From NCBI RefSeq assembly GCF_001767255.1, contig NZ_CP017639.1, positions 2,262,720-2,326,719 on the forward strand: 64,000 nt of DNA, read 5' to 3'. The position numbers were made by a program, and so were the translations under genes. Positions within the stretch are counted from its first letter, which is position 1; every line of letters begins with the position of its first letter. Origin of the DNA: Corynebacterium sp. NML98-0116 (GTDB lineage: Bacteria; Actinomycetota; Actinomycetes; Mycobacteriales; Mycobacteriaceae). Under the pieces are notes generated by a model. It ran no database searches. It was not told the origin of the DNA and saw nothing but the letters and a program-made list of their open reading frames with translations. Below are positions 6,339-15,199 of the stretch, piece by piece.

Positions 6339-7649
6339 TCAGGCAATCCCGCCAAAGGACGCGACAATCGCGGCCACCAGCGCCAGCGCCAGGGCGGACT
6401 GCCCGGCGGGGCGCTCCACGTGGGCGCCCGCCACCGGGGCCTCGCGCTGCCCCCGCAGCACCGCCACCTGGGCCTTCACCGCCCTGCGCAGCAGTGGCAG
6501 GTACGCCACCAGCACGGCGAACACGAGCAGGCTCATCACCACCCGCAGCCAGGACTGCTCCGTCAGCAGCCACACCGCCAGCGCGAGGTTGTACAGCACG
6601 ACCCGGAAGTAGGTGCCCCGGGACAGTTCGAGCAGCCCGGCGCGCACCGCCTTCGGCCCGCCGCCCATCGTGGTGGGCAGCAGGTAACTCATGGTGCCGA
6701 TCAGCAGGGGCGCCACGAAGCCGAGGAGGAGCGCCAGCGTGGGGATCTCCGGGACCGTCCGCACCAGGCCCACGGCGTACCAGAGCATCGTGCCGATCAG
6801 CCAGAACATCGCCACGAAGACGGAAAGTCCCGGGTAGGTGATGCGGTCGCGTGGGTCGCGCAACACGTCGATCACGTTGACCAGGAACCCCTGGAAGAGC
6901 CACAGCCACGCGCCGACGTAGACGAACGCACCAACCGCGACCACCTGCGAGATTCCCAGCAGCGCGCCGACGACGGCGCAGACAATCCCGGCCACCGCGC
7001 CCCAAATGGCCACGCGGGTGCGGTCCCGCATGCCGTTGATCCGCCACATCGTCGGGAACAGCACGCTCAGGCTCGACATCGCGGCCAAGCCCACAAAGCC
7101 GCCAACGTTGGTAAACAGGTGCGCCTGGCGAATCTGCTCCTGCCAGGTGCCCGGCAGGCCCATCGACAGGGCCGCGCCGAAGCACACCCCTACCAGCAGG
7201 CAGGCAGCCGACGCCACGTACCCAATCGCCGCGGGTCGGTGCCGCTTCTCCGGGCCGGCATCACGCACCAGCCGGGCGAGCACCACCGCGTGCCACAGCA
7301 CCGCACCAGCCACCAGGCACCCACCGACCCAGGTGACCAGCCAGTGCTGCTCCCACCAGCTGGCCAGGACCTGGCCCACAAGCACCAACACGACGCCGAC
7401 GTTCAGGACCCAGGTGCGCCGCAATTGGGCCGGGCGCGCCTCCTCGGGAAGGCGCTGCTGCAGGAAACGCTCGGTCAGGTTCACGCTCCACAGCACGATC
7501 GAGTTCGCCACGATTCCGAGCGTGAAAATGTGAATCAGCAGCCACGCCGGTTCGGGGAACAGCGTGTGGGTGAGCCCGATCAAGATGAACACCCACATCC
7601 AGATGCTCACCGGCTTGGACGCCTTCCGGTGCCAGCTGCGTGCGCTCAT
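6339..7649 (-). CDS. NnrS-like/haem-copper-type multi-pass membrane protein
   Basis: A 436-residue protein with about twelve hydrophobic helices and histidines at helix ends (LTHTLFPEPAWLLIHIFTLG, WHAVVLARL, RQAHLFTNVGGFVGL), a pattern seen in NnrS-type proteins and in the N-terminal membrane domain fused to NirK in some actinobacteria. NnrS proteins protect against NO; the assignment is at family level only. ATG 7649 directly follows the stop codon of the MFS gene (TAA then ATG), so the two form one operon running toward nirK. It ends 10 bases from the convergent nirK stop codon. A NirK partner or an NO-handling protein is the most likely role. Confidence 0.6.
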   Translation of the reverse strand: MSARSWHRKASKPVSIWMWVFILIGLTHTLFPEPAWLLIHIFTLGIVANSIVLWSVNLTERFLQQRLPEEARPAQLRRTWVLNVGVVLVLVGQVLASWWEQHWLVTWVGGCLVAGAVLWHAVVLARLVRDAGPEKRHRPAAIGYVASAACLLVGVCFGAALSMGLPGTWQEQIRQAHLFTNVGGFVGLAAMSSLSVLFPTMWRINGMRDRTRVAIWGAVAGIVCAVVGALLGISQVVAVGAFVYVGAWLWLFQGFLVNVIDVLRDPRDRITYPGLSVFVAMFWLIGTMLWYAVGLVRTVPEIPTLALLLGFVAPLLIGTMSYLLPTTMGGGPKAVRAGLLELSRGTYFRVVLYNLALAVWLLTEQSWLRVVMSLLVFAVLVAYLPLLRRAVKAQVAVLRGQREAPVAGAHVERPAGQSALALALVAAIVASFGGIA

Positions 7650-9116
7650 TTACGCCGCCACCTTCGCGTCGCCGGACTTCGGGTTATCGCGGAAGCACCA
7701 CCAGGTCACCGCACCAAAGACCAGGGCCGAGCAGGCGATCATCACGAGGACGTTGTGGTACGCCCCAGCGTAGGCCGGGGCGGCAAGGGCGTTGGTGGAG
7801 GCGTCGTAAATTGCATCCATGCCGAGGGGCTGCAGCTCGGCGGGCAGGTTGCGCACCATCCACATCGGCAGCAACGAGCCGGTCAGCGCGACGGTGACCA
7901 GGGTGCCGAACTCGTAGGAGACCTCCTCCACCCCGGCGGCCATGCCGGAGCGGTGCAGCGGCGCCGCGCCGATAATCGCGATGGAGGACACGCTCATCAC
8001 CGAGCCCGCCGAGAAGCCCATCACGGCCAGCGCCGCAATCTCGATGCCGAGGCTGCCCGCGTCCGAACCCCAAATCAGGGCCGCGGCACCCGCGGCGGCG
8101 CCCAGGAAACCGCCGCCAATCAGAGGCAGGAAGCCAATCTTGTGCAGGTAGGCGCCCCCAAGTGTCGACGCCGGAATCGCCGCCGCCGCCATCGCAATAA
8201 TTGTCGCGCCGGCGTGGAGGGGGGAGAAGCCGTCGACAAGCTGGAGCTTCTGCGTGGTCATCAGCTCGGCGCCGGCCATGAAGAACATGCCGCCGGCTGC
8301 TGCGACGACGCCGCCGGTGAACATCCGCGACTTGAAAATGTCGAAGGTGAGCAGCGGGTCCGCCAGCTTCCCCTGGCGGCGCACGAACAACACCGCGCCG
8401 ACGACGCACAGCACCACCGCCACCACGAACAGGGACCAGCCGGAATTCGGGTTCGCCAATTCTTTGATAGCCATGGTCAGGCCCGACAGCGCGAACAGTG
8501 CGTACACCGAGGAGATAAGGTCCCAGTGCTTCGCCGGGTTCGGCATGTTCTCCGGGGCCAGCCAGAACGTCAGGGCCAGCGCGATGAGCACGATCGGCAC
8601 GTTAATCAGGAAGACGGAGCCCCACCAGAACGCCTCCAGCAGCGCGCCGCCGACCAGCGGACCCAGCGCCGCACCCACCACGGCCACCGACCCCCAAATG
8701 CCGATCGCGGTGTTGCGCTCCCGCTCGTCCGGGAACGTAAGGCGAATCAGCGCGAGCGTCGCCGGCATCATCACCGCGGCACCCATGCCGAGCAGCCCGC
8801 GCGCACCCACAAGCAGCCACGCCGACGGCGCAAACGCCGCCGCCAGCGACGCCACCCCGAACACCACCAGCCCAACGATGAACATCAGGCGGTGGCCCAG
8901 CTTGTCCCCCAGCGTGCCCGTGCCCAGCAGCAGCCCCGCCAGCACCAGCGGGTAGGCGTTAATAATCCACAAGCCCTGGGTCGGGGTGGTGTGCAGCTGC
9001 TCGTTGAGCTCCGGCAACGCCGTATACAGAATTGAATTGTCCAGCCCGATCATCAGCAGACCGAGCGAAATCACTACAAAGAAGGTCCAACGTTGACCCG
9101 GCGTCGAATCAGTCAT
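7650..9116 (-). CDS. MFS drug exporter, DHA2 (EmrB/QacA) family
   Basis: A 488-residue, 14-helix major facilitator. The first helix carries LGLLMIGLDNSILYTALPEL, the D-[NS]-x-I-[VL] signature of DHA2 proteins; the A-like loop reads GDKLGHR and motif C lies around WGSVAVVGAALGPLVGGALL. It probably exports a toxic compound by proton exchange; the substrate is unknown. It is the first gene of a two-gene operon with the NnrS-like gene, which it abuts without a gap. Its start (ATG 9116) faces the end of the LD-carboxypeptidase gene only 9 bases away, so its promoter must lie inside that gene or the genes are read together on the minus strand. Confidence 0.88.
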   Translation of the reverse strand: MTDSTPGQRWTFFVVISLGLLMIGLDNSILYTALPELNEQLHTTPTQGLWIINAYPLVLAGLLLGTGTLGDKLGHRLMFIVGLVVFGVASLAAAFAPSAWLLVGARGLLGMGAAVMMPATLALIRLTFPDERERNTAIGIWGSVAVVGAALGPLVGGALLEAFWWGSVFLINVPIVLIALALTFWLAPENMPNPAKHWDLISSVYALFALSGLTMAIKELANPNSGWSLFVVAVVLCVVGAVLFVRRQGKLADPLLTFDIFKSRMFTGGVVAAAGGMFFMAGAELMTTQKLQLVDGFSPLHAGATIIAMAAAAIPASTLGGAYLHKIGFLPLIGGGFLGAAAGAAALIWGSDAGSLGIEIAALAVMGFSAGSVMSVSSIAIIGAAPLHRSGMAAGVEEVSYEFGTLVTVALTGSLLPMWMVRNLPAELQPLGMDAIYDASTNALAAPAYAGAYHNVLVMIACSALVFGAVTWWCFRDNPKSGDAKVAA

Positions 9117-9125
9117 AGGGACAAA

Positions 9126-10124
9126 CTACACTCTAGGAAAACTAATCGACGCCTCTCCCCCCTCCACCGAAACATCCACACGCCCGCCGACCGGGAACGT
9201 CAACAACGGGTTCGTGTGTCCAAACGATGCGTTCGCCACCACCGGCTTCCCCCTCAACTCAGGTATCGACGCCACCATCTCCTCCACCATCACCCTCGTG
9301 ACACGGCTCGCGGTCTGGAAACGCCCAATCACCAAGCCCTCAATCCCGTGACCATCCGGGGCCTGCAACAACGACACCAGCTCACGCCGGAAATCCATCA
9401 CGGTGTACTTCCCCGTCACCTCCGCAAACAACACCGCATCGTTCAGGGACGGCATGAACTCCGTGCCCGACAACAACCCCAACGTGCCCAAATTCGACCC
9501 AAGCGCAATCCCCTCCGCGCGGCCCTCCTGGATCACCCACCAGCCATCATCCGGCTCCTGCACACGACCATCCTGGTTAATAAACCAGTCATCGTCCGTG
9601 AACCAGTCCCCCGGCTGCCACACGATCGGCCCATCAGTAAACGCCGCCTGCACAAACGCGTCACGGGTCACCTCACCGAAATCGCGCATCCCCAACGTCG
9701 ACCAATGCGGGCCCACGTAGACCACCTGGCCCGTCTTCGCATACACCGCATTCGCCAACGCCGACACATCCGAATTCCCACACAGGAACTTCGGGTGCTC
9801 CGCAATCACATCAAAGTCCAGGTGAGGCAGAATCTCGTTACTGGTAAAGCCGCCGATCACGCTCATGATGCCGTCGACAGAAGGGTCGGAGTAGGCGTCG
9901 ATAAGATCCTCAGCCCGCAACTTGCCCGGCGCAGACCAAAACATGTCCGACACCCGCACATTCGCCCCAAAACTCACCGACAGGCCAAGCTGCTCCAGGC
10001 GCCGCGTGGCCAACTCAGCCACAAAACGACCCGCCGGGCCCTGCTCCACATACGCCAACGAACGCGCCGGAGCCACCACACGAACATGATCGCCCACCGA
10101 CAACGGGCGAGGATACAACGCCAT
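9126..10124 (-). CDS. LD-carboxypeptidase/MccF-like peptidase (S66)
   Basis: A 332-residue cytoplasmic serine peptidase of family S66, which removes the last D-residue of murein tetrapeptides or, in MccF-type members, cleaves peptide antibiotics. The nucleophile motif is GNSDVSAL, preceded by SVIGGFTSNEILPHLDF; the acid and histidine of the triad lie in the C-terminal half (NASFGHTNPLLTFPVGG). The insertion DDDWFINQDGRVQEPDDGWW is typical of MccF-like enzymes rather than LdcA. The start codon shares one base with the stop codon of the upstream gene (TAATG), giving translational coupling. Confidence 0.88.
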   Translation of the reverse strand: MALYPRPLSVGDHVRVVAPARSLAYVEQGPAGRFVAELATRRLEQLGLSVSFGANVRVSDMFWSAPGKLRAEDLIDAYSDPSVDGIMSVIGGFTSNEILPHLDFDVIAEHPKFLCGNSDVSALANAVYAKTGQVVYVGPHWSTLGMRDFGEVTRDAFVQAAFTDGPIVWQPGDWFTDDDWFINQDGRVQEPDDGWWVIQEGRAEGIALGSNLGTLGLLSGTEFMPSLNDAVLFAEVTGKYTVMDFRRELVSLLQAPDGHGIEGLVIGRFQTASRVTRVMVEEMVASIPELRGKPVVANASFGHTNPLLTFPVGGRVDVSVEGGEASISFPRV

Positions 10125-10717
10125 TAGTACAAATACACCGACGCGTTATTACCGCCCTGGCACCGGGCTCCCCCACCCGCAGGCCAGCACGACATCGTGT
10201 ACGTCTGCCCCGTCACCGGGCTATACACACTCAACGACCCCGGGAACTCACCCGTGGCTGCAGCCCGCTCATTAAACACAGCCAACACATTGCCCGCGAA
10301 CTCCGACGACGTATTCCCGGTCTCCGCCGTCGCGTTCGAGAACCCCGCACTCGACCCCATCGGCTCACGCCGGTTCACATTAGGCTTGTTGCCCTGGTTG
10401 TTCTGGCTGCCGTTGTTGCCGGCTTCCGGCGCGACCGTCTCAATCTCCGTCACGATCACCGGATCCTGCTGCCCGCCATTCGACCCATCGGAACGCACGA
10501 ACAAAAACGCCACCGCTCCAGCCAGCGCCAACAACACCAGCGTCCCCAACACCGACAACGCAACCACCAGGCCAGTGTTGCTCTTCTGCTGCTGCGGCTG
10601 GTACGGGGGCTGTGGCTGGTATGGCTGTTGGTAGTACGGCTGCTGGTACTGCTGTTGCTGAGACGTCCACTCGTCAGTGCCGGGGTGGGTGTCGTCGGGC
10701 TGGTACGGGTTCGTCAT
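10124..10717 (-). CDS. Proline/glutamine-rich single-pass membrane protein
   Basis: A 197-residue protein with a low-complexity cytoplasmic N-terminus rich in Q, P and Y (1-45), one membrane helix (about 50-72), an N/G-rich linker and a C-terminal globular part (about 125-197) with two cysteines (TMSCWPAGGGARCQGG). This layout is common in actinobacterial cell-envelope proteins of unknown function. A good ribosome-binding site (GAAGGAAG) precedes ATG 10717. It is translationally coupled to the LD-carboxypeptidase gene, so a cell-wall role is possible but unproven. Confidence 0.75.
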   Translation of the reverse strand: MTNPYQPDDTHPGTDEWTSQQQQYQQPYYQQPYQPQPPYQPQQQKSNTGLVVALSVLGTLVLLALAGAVAFLFVRSDGSNGGQQDPVIVTEIETVAPEAGNNGSQNNQGNKPNVNRREPMGSSAGFSNATAETGNTSSEFAGNVLAVFNERAAATGEFPGSLSVYSPVTGQTYTMSCWPAGGGARCQGGNNASVYLY

Positions 10718-10804
10718 GAGGGGCTTCCTTCAGGGATATGCAACAATACTGCAGCTCACCTTACTAGGTGCGCGCTGCTCATATAGGCGGGCGGCCCCAT
10801 ATTT

Positions 10805-11905
10805 CTATAGCGCCGGCATCTGCCATGCAGTCACCGACTGCACCTGGCGCTGACTCACTGAATCCGGCACGCGCCCAAGCACCCAATTACGTATCGACGC
10901 CACCTTCCTTCCTCCGGCGTGAATAACCCGCCCAACGAGCCGGGACTGACGCGCAATCGTTTGGCTCCTCCGAAGGCGGTACTCATCGTAGGTGCGAATG
11001 TCCTGGGTGCCGTTGAGAAGGAGAGCGGAAAGGACAGCGACGTCCTCAAGTCCCTGGCACGCCCCCTGCCCAAGATTCGGAGTCATGGCGTGTGCCGCAT
11101 CCCCGACGAGCACCACTTTGCCGTTGCAATAAGTGGGTAGCGGTGACGCCAACTCTTGGATCGGCAAAAGCTGGATCGACTCGTCAGGTGTTGCGCGCAG
11201 CAGGTCCGGGATGGGGTCATGCCAGGAGGCAAAGGTGCTTTTGAGCAGGTCAAGGCGAGCCTCGCCCGGTGTGGCCTCTGCCCCGGAAAGAACGGCGAAC
11301 CAATAGACGCGGCCGTCGTGAAGTGGGACGGCGCCGAAGCGAGCGCGCTCGCCCCAGGTCTCGAAGACGGCGTCGTAAAGCGGGCCATCGCTGACGCCGC
11401 GCCAGGCGTTGTAGCCGGCGTAGGCGATACCAGGATCATGAAAGCAACTACGCCGAACCGCGCTGCGGATCCCATCCGCGCCGACCACGACGTCGAAACG
11501 CTCGACTTTGCCATCGGCGAAAGTGACCGTTCCGGTCTGCGCCTCAACGTCCACGGCCTCGGCGGACGTGTGGACGAGCGTTTCGGGCAGGTGCTTGAGC
11601 AGCAGCGTGTGGAGCTCCGCGCGATCAATGCCGAGCCCATCCGCTGGAATACACGACAACCACTCCCCCTCCGGGCACCGAATCCCACCCCGCACAAGGG
11701 TCTGCCCCCACTGGCGATGACGGAACGCAGCCCCAATCCCTAACGCATCAAGTGCCGTAAGTCCGTTTTCGGCCAACGTGATCCCTGCACCCGTACCGCG
11801 GATGTGTCCGTGGCGCTCATACAACTGCACGTCCACCCCACCACGATGCAGGGTCGCACCCAGCGCGAGACCCGAAATACCAGCACCGATAATGCCAACT
11901 CTCAT
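10805..11905 (-). CDS. FAD-dependent monooxygenase (PHBH/salicylate hydroxylase type)
   Basis: A 366-residue class A flavoprotein monooxygenase. The FAD dinucleotide fold is at the very N-terminus (VGIIGAGISGLALG), the second FAD/NADPH motif is GADGIRSAVRR, and the third is GDAAHAMTPNLGQG, all in expected order. ATG 11905 is chosen because the glycine motif begins 4 residues later; the reading frame extends upstream to 12070 through a repeat element and is not likely translated there. The aromatic substrate cannot be inferred from context, as the gene stands alone between an envelope operon and a repeat cluster. Confidence 0.9.
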   Translation of the reverse strand: MRVGIIGAGISGLALGATLHRGGVDVQLYERHGHIRGTGAGITLAENGLTALDALGIGAAFRHRQWGQTLVRGGIRCPEGEWLSCIPADGLGIDRAELHTLLLKHLPETLVHTSAEAVDVEAQTGTVTFADGKVERFDVVVGADGIRSAVRRSCFHDPGIAYAGYNAWRGVSDGPLYDAVFETWGERARFGAVPLHDGRVYWFAVLSGAEATPGEARLDLLKSTFASWHDPIPDLLRATPDESIQLLPIQELASPLPTYCNGKVVLVGDAAHAMTPNLGQGACQGLEDVAVLSALLLNGTQDIRTYDEYRLRRSQTIARQSRLVGRVIHAGGRKVASIRNWVLGRVPDSVSQRQVQSVTAWQMPAL

Positions 11906-11949
11906 GGTTTTCGAGGATAGCGAGTGTAGCTGGCGCCTGTGAGGAACTT

Positions 11950-12135
11950 TGCACCACATTCCGGGTTTGCATTTTCGCGACCTGGGGATACGCCGCTCGG
12001 GTTGCTCGAAAACGGGGATTGTGGTGCACAGGAAACTCGCAGGAGTGCCAAATCTGACCCTTCTTAACATCTAGTACTTTTCTGACCTGGCACTTTAAAT
12101 GGCCGGGCCAAATCGGGTTGCGTCTTTTGGCACTC
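11950..12135. repeat. Palindromic elements A (11950-12028) and B (12043-12135)
   Basis: Element A is about 79 bp and begins TGCACCACATTCC and ends GGGATTGTGGTGCA, a terminal inverted repeat. Element B is about 93 bp with ends GAGTGCCAAA and TTTGGCACTC. Both recur as neighbours at 47875-48086 and 56113-56575. They occupy the gap between the monooxygenase gene and the tRNA. Confidence 0.7.
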
Positions 12136-12168
12136 GCTCCCCTCTGCTAGAGACCAAACACAAAAAGA

Positions 12169-12194
12169 ACCGGCCCTCCCGAAGGAGAGCCGGT
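12169..12194 (-). terminator. Terminator downstream of tRNA-Leu
   Basis: ACCGGC/GCCGGT plus CTCC/GGAG form a stem around CGAA. On the minus strand it is followed by TCTTTTTG, so it terminates the tRNA transcript. Confidence 0.75.
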
Positions 12195-12201
12195 CCGGTT
12201 G

Positions 12202-12285
12202 TGCCCGGGGGGGGACTTGAACCCCCACGTTCTTGCGAACACTGGCACCTGAAGCCAGCGCGTCTGCCAATTCCGCCACCCGGGC
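12202..12285 (-). tRNA. tRNA-Leu (anticodon CAG)
   Basis: An 84-base gene on the minus strand. The acceptor stem is GCCCGGG/CCCGGGC with discriminator A, the anticodon stem is CTGGC/GCCAG around the loop TTCAGGT (anticodon CAG), and the T-arm carries GGTTCAAGTCC. The long variable arm (TGTTCGCAAGAACG) is as expected for a class II leucine tRNA. CCA is not encoded. Confidence 0.95.
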
Positions 12286-12386
12286 GGGCACTGGAACAAT
12301 ATAACACCCTTACATAGAGAAGTGCCAAATCCGCATGTCATGGGGCATAAAGGTGTTTCACGCTAGGTTGTGTCGGAATGCGCACC

Positions 12387-12392
12387 TATACT
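12387..12392 (+). promoter_or_regulatory. Probable -10 box of the fhaA operon
   Basis: TATACT lies 30-36 bases before the fhaA start, in the only gap ahead of the eight-gene operon. I see no convincing -35 sequence. The ribosome-binding site AAAGGAGG is at 12406-12413. Confidence 0.5.
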
Positions 12393-12422
12393 AACGGGGT
12401 TAAAGAAAGGAGGTGCATGCGG

Positions 12423-13328
12423 ATGGGAGTCATGGATCGATTGGCAAAGCTAGACAGTTCGTTGCAGCGTGGCCTGGATAATTCGATGGCGGCGCTGTTT
12501 GGCGGCAAGGTGGTTCCGGCTGAGATCGAGGAGCTGCTGAAGCAGGAGGCGCAAGACTCTGTTGTGGTGACTGACCATGATGAGTTTGTGGTGCCGAATG
12601 TGTTCGCGGTGGGTGTTTCTTCGAAAGATTTGGAGAACTTGTCGCAGGAGCGTGACCTGCCGGTGCACCTCGCGGAACAACTGACGCGGTATGTGCGCAA
12701 CCAGGGCTGGTTCTTTGATGGGCCGGCGGTTGTGCGGATCGCGGAGGAGTCAGGACTGCGTACGGGCCAGTTGCGGGTCAGTTCTTATATTGATCCGCAG
12801 CCGGAGGTCGCGAGTGGGTTTGATGCCATTGTGGCGGAGCCTACGAAGCGGTCGAAGGGTGGTAGGCACCGTCATGCGGCAAACCGGGATCAGGAGGATC
12901 ACATGCATGAGCCAAATACGATGACGCCGGTTGAGGGCGGCGAAGCGACTGTGAGCCTGCTGTTGCAGGACGGGTCGTCGCGCACTTACTTGGTGCATGA
13001 AGGCTCGAATATTTTGGGCCGTTCGAATGATGCGGATTTCCGCCTGCCGGACACGGGTGTGTCGAGGCAGCATGCGGAGATTACGTGGGATGGCCAGGTT
13101 GCGGTGTTGGTCGATTTGCAGTCGACAAACGGCACGACGGTCAATGATGAGCCGGTGGAGAACTGGATGCTTGCCGACGGCGACGTGATCACCCTCGGAC
13201 ACTCCCACATCGAGGTGCGCATTGTGGAGCCGAGGGCGTCGAGCCCCGCGGCGCCGGACCCAGAGGAGGGCGCGCCGCGCTACACGGATGCGGCGTCGCA
13301 CCCGCAGACAGAATTTTTCCAGGCCTAA
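12423..13328 (+). CDS. fhaA: FHA domain protein FhaA (DUF3662 plus FHA)
   Basis: A 301-residue cytoplasmic adaptor that binds phosphothreonines made by PknA/PknB during cell-wall synthesis. The N-terminal DUF3662 domain (about 1-130: LDSSLQRGLDN, FGGKVVPAEIEELLKQEA) and a C-terminal FHA domain (about 190-280) with LGRSNDADFRLPD, SRQHAEI and STNGT are clear. ATG 12423 is 9 bases after AAAGGAGG; ATG 12417 is too close to it. It heads the operon fhaA-fhaB-pstP-rodA-pbpA-pknA-pknB, which has the same order in other Corynebacterium and Mycobacterium. Confidence 0.93.
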   Translation: MGVMDRLAKLDSSLQRGLDNSMAALFGGKVVPAEIEELLKQEAQDSVVVTDHDEFVVPNVFAVGVSSKDLENLSQERDLPVHLAEQLTRYVRNQGWFFDGPAVVRIAEESGLRTGQLRVSSYIDPQPEVASGFDAIVAEPTKRSKGGRHRHAANRDQEDHMHEPNTMTPVEGGEATVSLLLQDGSSRTYLVHEGSNILGRSNDADFRLPDTGVSRQHAEITWDGQVAVLVDLQSTNGTTVNDEPVENWMLADGDVITLGHSHIEVRIVEPRASSPAAPDPEEGAPRYTDAASHPQTEFFQA

Positions 13329-13353
13329 CAAGCCCTGACTTGAAGGAGCTCCT

Positions 13354-13812
13354 TTGTTGGATTCCGCGGTGATCCTGAGCGCACGCTTTGGCCTGCTCGC
13401 GCTGCTCTGGCTGTTCATTCTGCTGGTGTTGTGGGTGCAGCGGAAGAATGTGCGTGAGGTGGGTGGAGCTGGGCGTCGACAAGTGAAGCAGGCGGGGAAA
13501 CCGCTGCAGTCGCGTGAGAAGGTCCGGCAGATTGCGGTCGTTGAGGGGCCGCTGCAGGGCTCCCACATGGAGATTGCGAGTGTGGAGCATGTGACGCTGG
13601 GCCGCTCGCCGGACAATGATTTCCAGCTTGGGGACGATTTTGCGTCCTCGCGGCACGCGCGGCTGTTCCGCCGCGGCAGCGACTGGTTCGTTGAGGACCT
13701 GGACTCCCGCAATGGCACCTTTGTGCAGGGCATGCGCATTGACCAGCCGGAGCGGGTGTCGGTGGGGACGAATATCAAGATGGGGCGCACGATTGTGAGG
13801 TTGATGCCATGA
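13354..13812 (+). CDS. fhaB: Membrane-anchored FHA domain protein FhaB/FipA
   Basis: A 152-residue protein with one N-terminal membrane helix (about 8-28) and a C-terminal FHA domain (about 65-150; LGRSPDNDFQLGDDFASSRHARL, SRNGTFVQG). In mycobacteria it links PknA/PknB phosphorylation to division and wall synthesis. It starts with TTG 13354, preceded by AAGGAG at 13343-13348; TTG 13357 is an alternative. The stop codon overlaps the ATG of pstP (ATGA), so translation is coupled. Confidence 0.92.
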   Translation: MLDSAVILSARFGLLALLWLFILLVLWVQRKNVREVGGAGRRQVKQAGKPLQSREKVRQIAVVEGPLQGSHMEIASVEHVTLGRSPDNDFQLGDDFASSRHARLFRRGSDWFVEDLDSRNGTFVQGMRIDQPERVSVGTNIKMGRTIVRLMP

Positions 13813-15197
13813 CGCTGCGGTTGAATTATGTGGCGGCATCGGACAAGGGTCTGGTGCGTGGAAACAATGAGGACTCCGCCTACGCGGGCCCGCACCTGCT
13901 GCTGCTTGCGGACGGGATGGGTGGCCACGCGGCGGGCGAGGTTGCCTCGCAGTTGATGGTCAGCCACATGGAGCACCTCGACCGGGACCCGGGGGACGCC
14001 GACATGTTGGCGCTGCTCGGGGCGGCTGCGGATGATGCGAACGCGACGATTGAGCGTTCGGTGGCGCAGCACCCGGAGCAGGAGGGCATGGGCACGACGC
14101 TGACGGCGTTGATGTTCAACGGCGCGGAGTTCGGCCTCATTCACGTGGGCGATTCCCGCGGGTATTTGCTTCGCGACGGCCAGCTTCGCCAGATCACCGA
14201 GGACGACACGTTCGTGCAGTCCCTGGTCAACGAGGGGAAGCTGGACCCGGAGGACGTGTCGAGTCACCCGCAGAAGTCGTTGATTTTGAAGGCGTACACG
14301 GGCAACCCGGTGGAGCCGCACCTGGAGATGGTTCAGGTTCGCGCGGGGGATCGTGTGTTGTTGTGCTCGGATGGCTTGTCGGACCCGGTGACGGCGTCGA
14401 CGATTGGGGAGGCGCTTGGTCAGGGCACCCCGTCGGTGGCGGCGCAGCGGCTGATTGAGTTGGCGCTGCGTTCGGGTGGGCCGGACAACATCACGGTGGT
14501 CATCGCTGATGTTGTGGAGGTCAAAGACGGCGAGGAGCACCCCGACTTGCCGACGTCCCCTGCGATGGCGGGCGCGTTGGCGCCGGAGTTCGAGTCGACG
14601 CATCCGGACTCTTCCGCTTCGAGGGCGGCGGCGTTGATGCGCAAGTCGGAGACGATTCCGCCGAACCATAATCGTGAGGGCGGCCGTGATGGGTCGCAGC
14701 CCGGCGCGAGTGACGCGTCGGCGGACGAGGAGGATGACCAGCGGTTTCGCCGCAAAGTGAACATTTGGCCGTGGGTGCTGTCCGCGTTGGTGATTGTGCT
14801 GATGTTGTCGCTGGCGGCGGTGTTGTGGACGAACGATAGGCTCAACGACCGCTATTTTTTAGGCACCGACGGCAACGACGGCCACTTCGCGATTGAGCGG
14901 GCCGTCGGGACGTCGTTGTTTTCGGAGCCGCGCCGCGAGGTGATTCAGCGGGCGTGCATTAATGAGCAGAACAAGTTGCAGATTGTGTCGTCGAACTCGG
15001 TGCCGCAGGACTGCGTGATCTTCGGTATCAATGACCTGCCGGAGAGCCAGCTGAACACCGTGGAGAACTTCAAGGGCGGCACGTATGACGATGTGCTGGG
15101 GATTCTGAACCGGTTGGCTGGTGAGGCGTTGCCGGTGTGCGTCGATAATGATGCGGCGAAGGACGCCCCGCAGGGTGCGTGCCGGGAGGTGAAGTAG
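13809..15197 (+). CDS. pstP: PP2C-type Ser/Thr protein phosphatase PstP
   Basis: A 462-residue membrane phosphatase that reverses PknA and PknB phosphorylation. PP2C motifs are complete: RGNNEDSAYAG, LLADGMGGHAAGEVAS (metal-binding Asp), HVGDSRGYLLR, and CSDGLSDPV plus GGPDNITVV. A membrane helix (WPWVLSALVIVLMLSLAAVLW, about 318-338) leads to an extracellular C-terminal domain with two or more cysteines. The gene overlaps fhaB by four bases and its 3' end carries the ribosome-binding site of rodA. Confidence 0.95.
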   Translation: MTLRLNYVAASDKGLVRGNNEDSAYAGPHLLLLADGMGGHAAGEVASQLMVSHMEHLDRDPGDADMLALLGAAADDANATIERSVAQHPEQEGMGTTLTALMFNGAEFGLIHVGDSRGYLLRDGQLRQITEDDTFVQSLVNEGKLDPEDVSSHPQKSLILKAYTGNPVEPHLEMVQVRAGDRVLLCSDGLSDPVTASTIGEALGQGTPSVAAQRLIELALRSGGPDNITVVIADVVEVKDGEEHPDLPTSPAMAGALAPEFESTHPDSSASRAAALMRKSETIPPNHNREGGRDGSQPGASDASADEEDDQRFRRKVNIWPWVLSALVIVLMLSLAAVLWTNDRLNDRYFLGTDGNDGHFAIERAVGTSLFSEPRREVIQRACINEQNKLQIVSSNSVPQDCVIFGINDLPESQLNTVENFKGGTYDDVLGILNRLAGEALPVCVDNDAAKDAPQGACREVK

Positions 15198-15199
15198 CG

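Noticed and set aside
6420-9035. Very long plus-strand open frame opposite the NnrS-like and MFS genes
   Set aside because: It is the antisense shadow of two well-supported membrane-protein genes. Its product is low-complexity, rich in R, H and Q, as is typical for such shadows in high-GC DNA.
10805-12070. Longer N-terminus for the FAD monooxygenase
   Set aside because: The added 55 residues are translated from element A and the FAD glycine motif would be displaced from the N-terminus.
12309-12330. Another copy of element B
   Set aside because: Only GTGCCAAATC is present, without an inverted partner within 150 bases.
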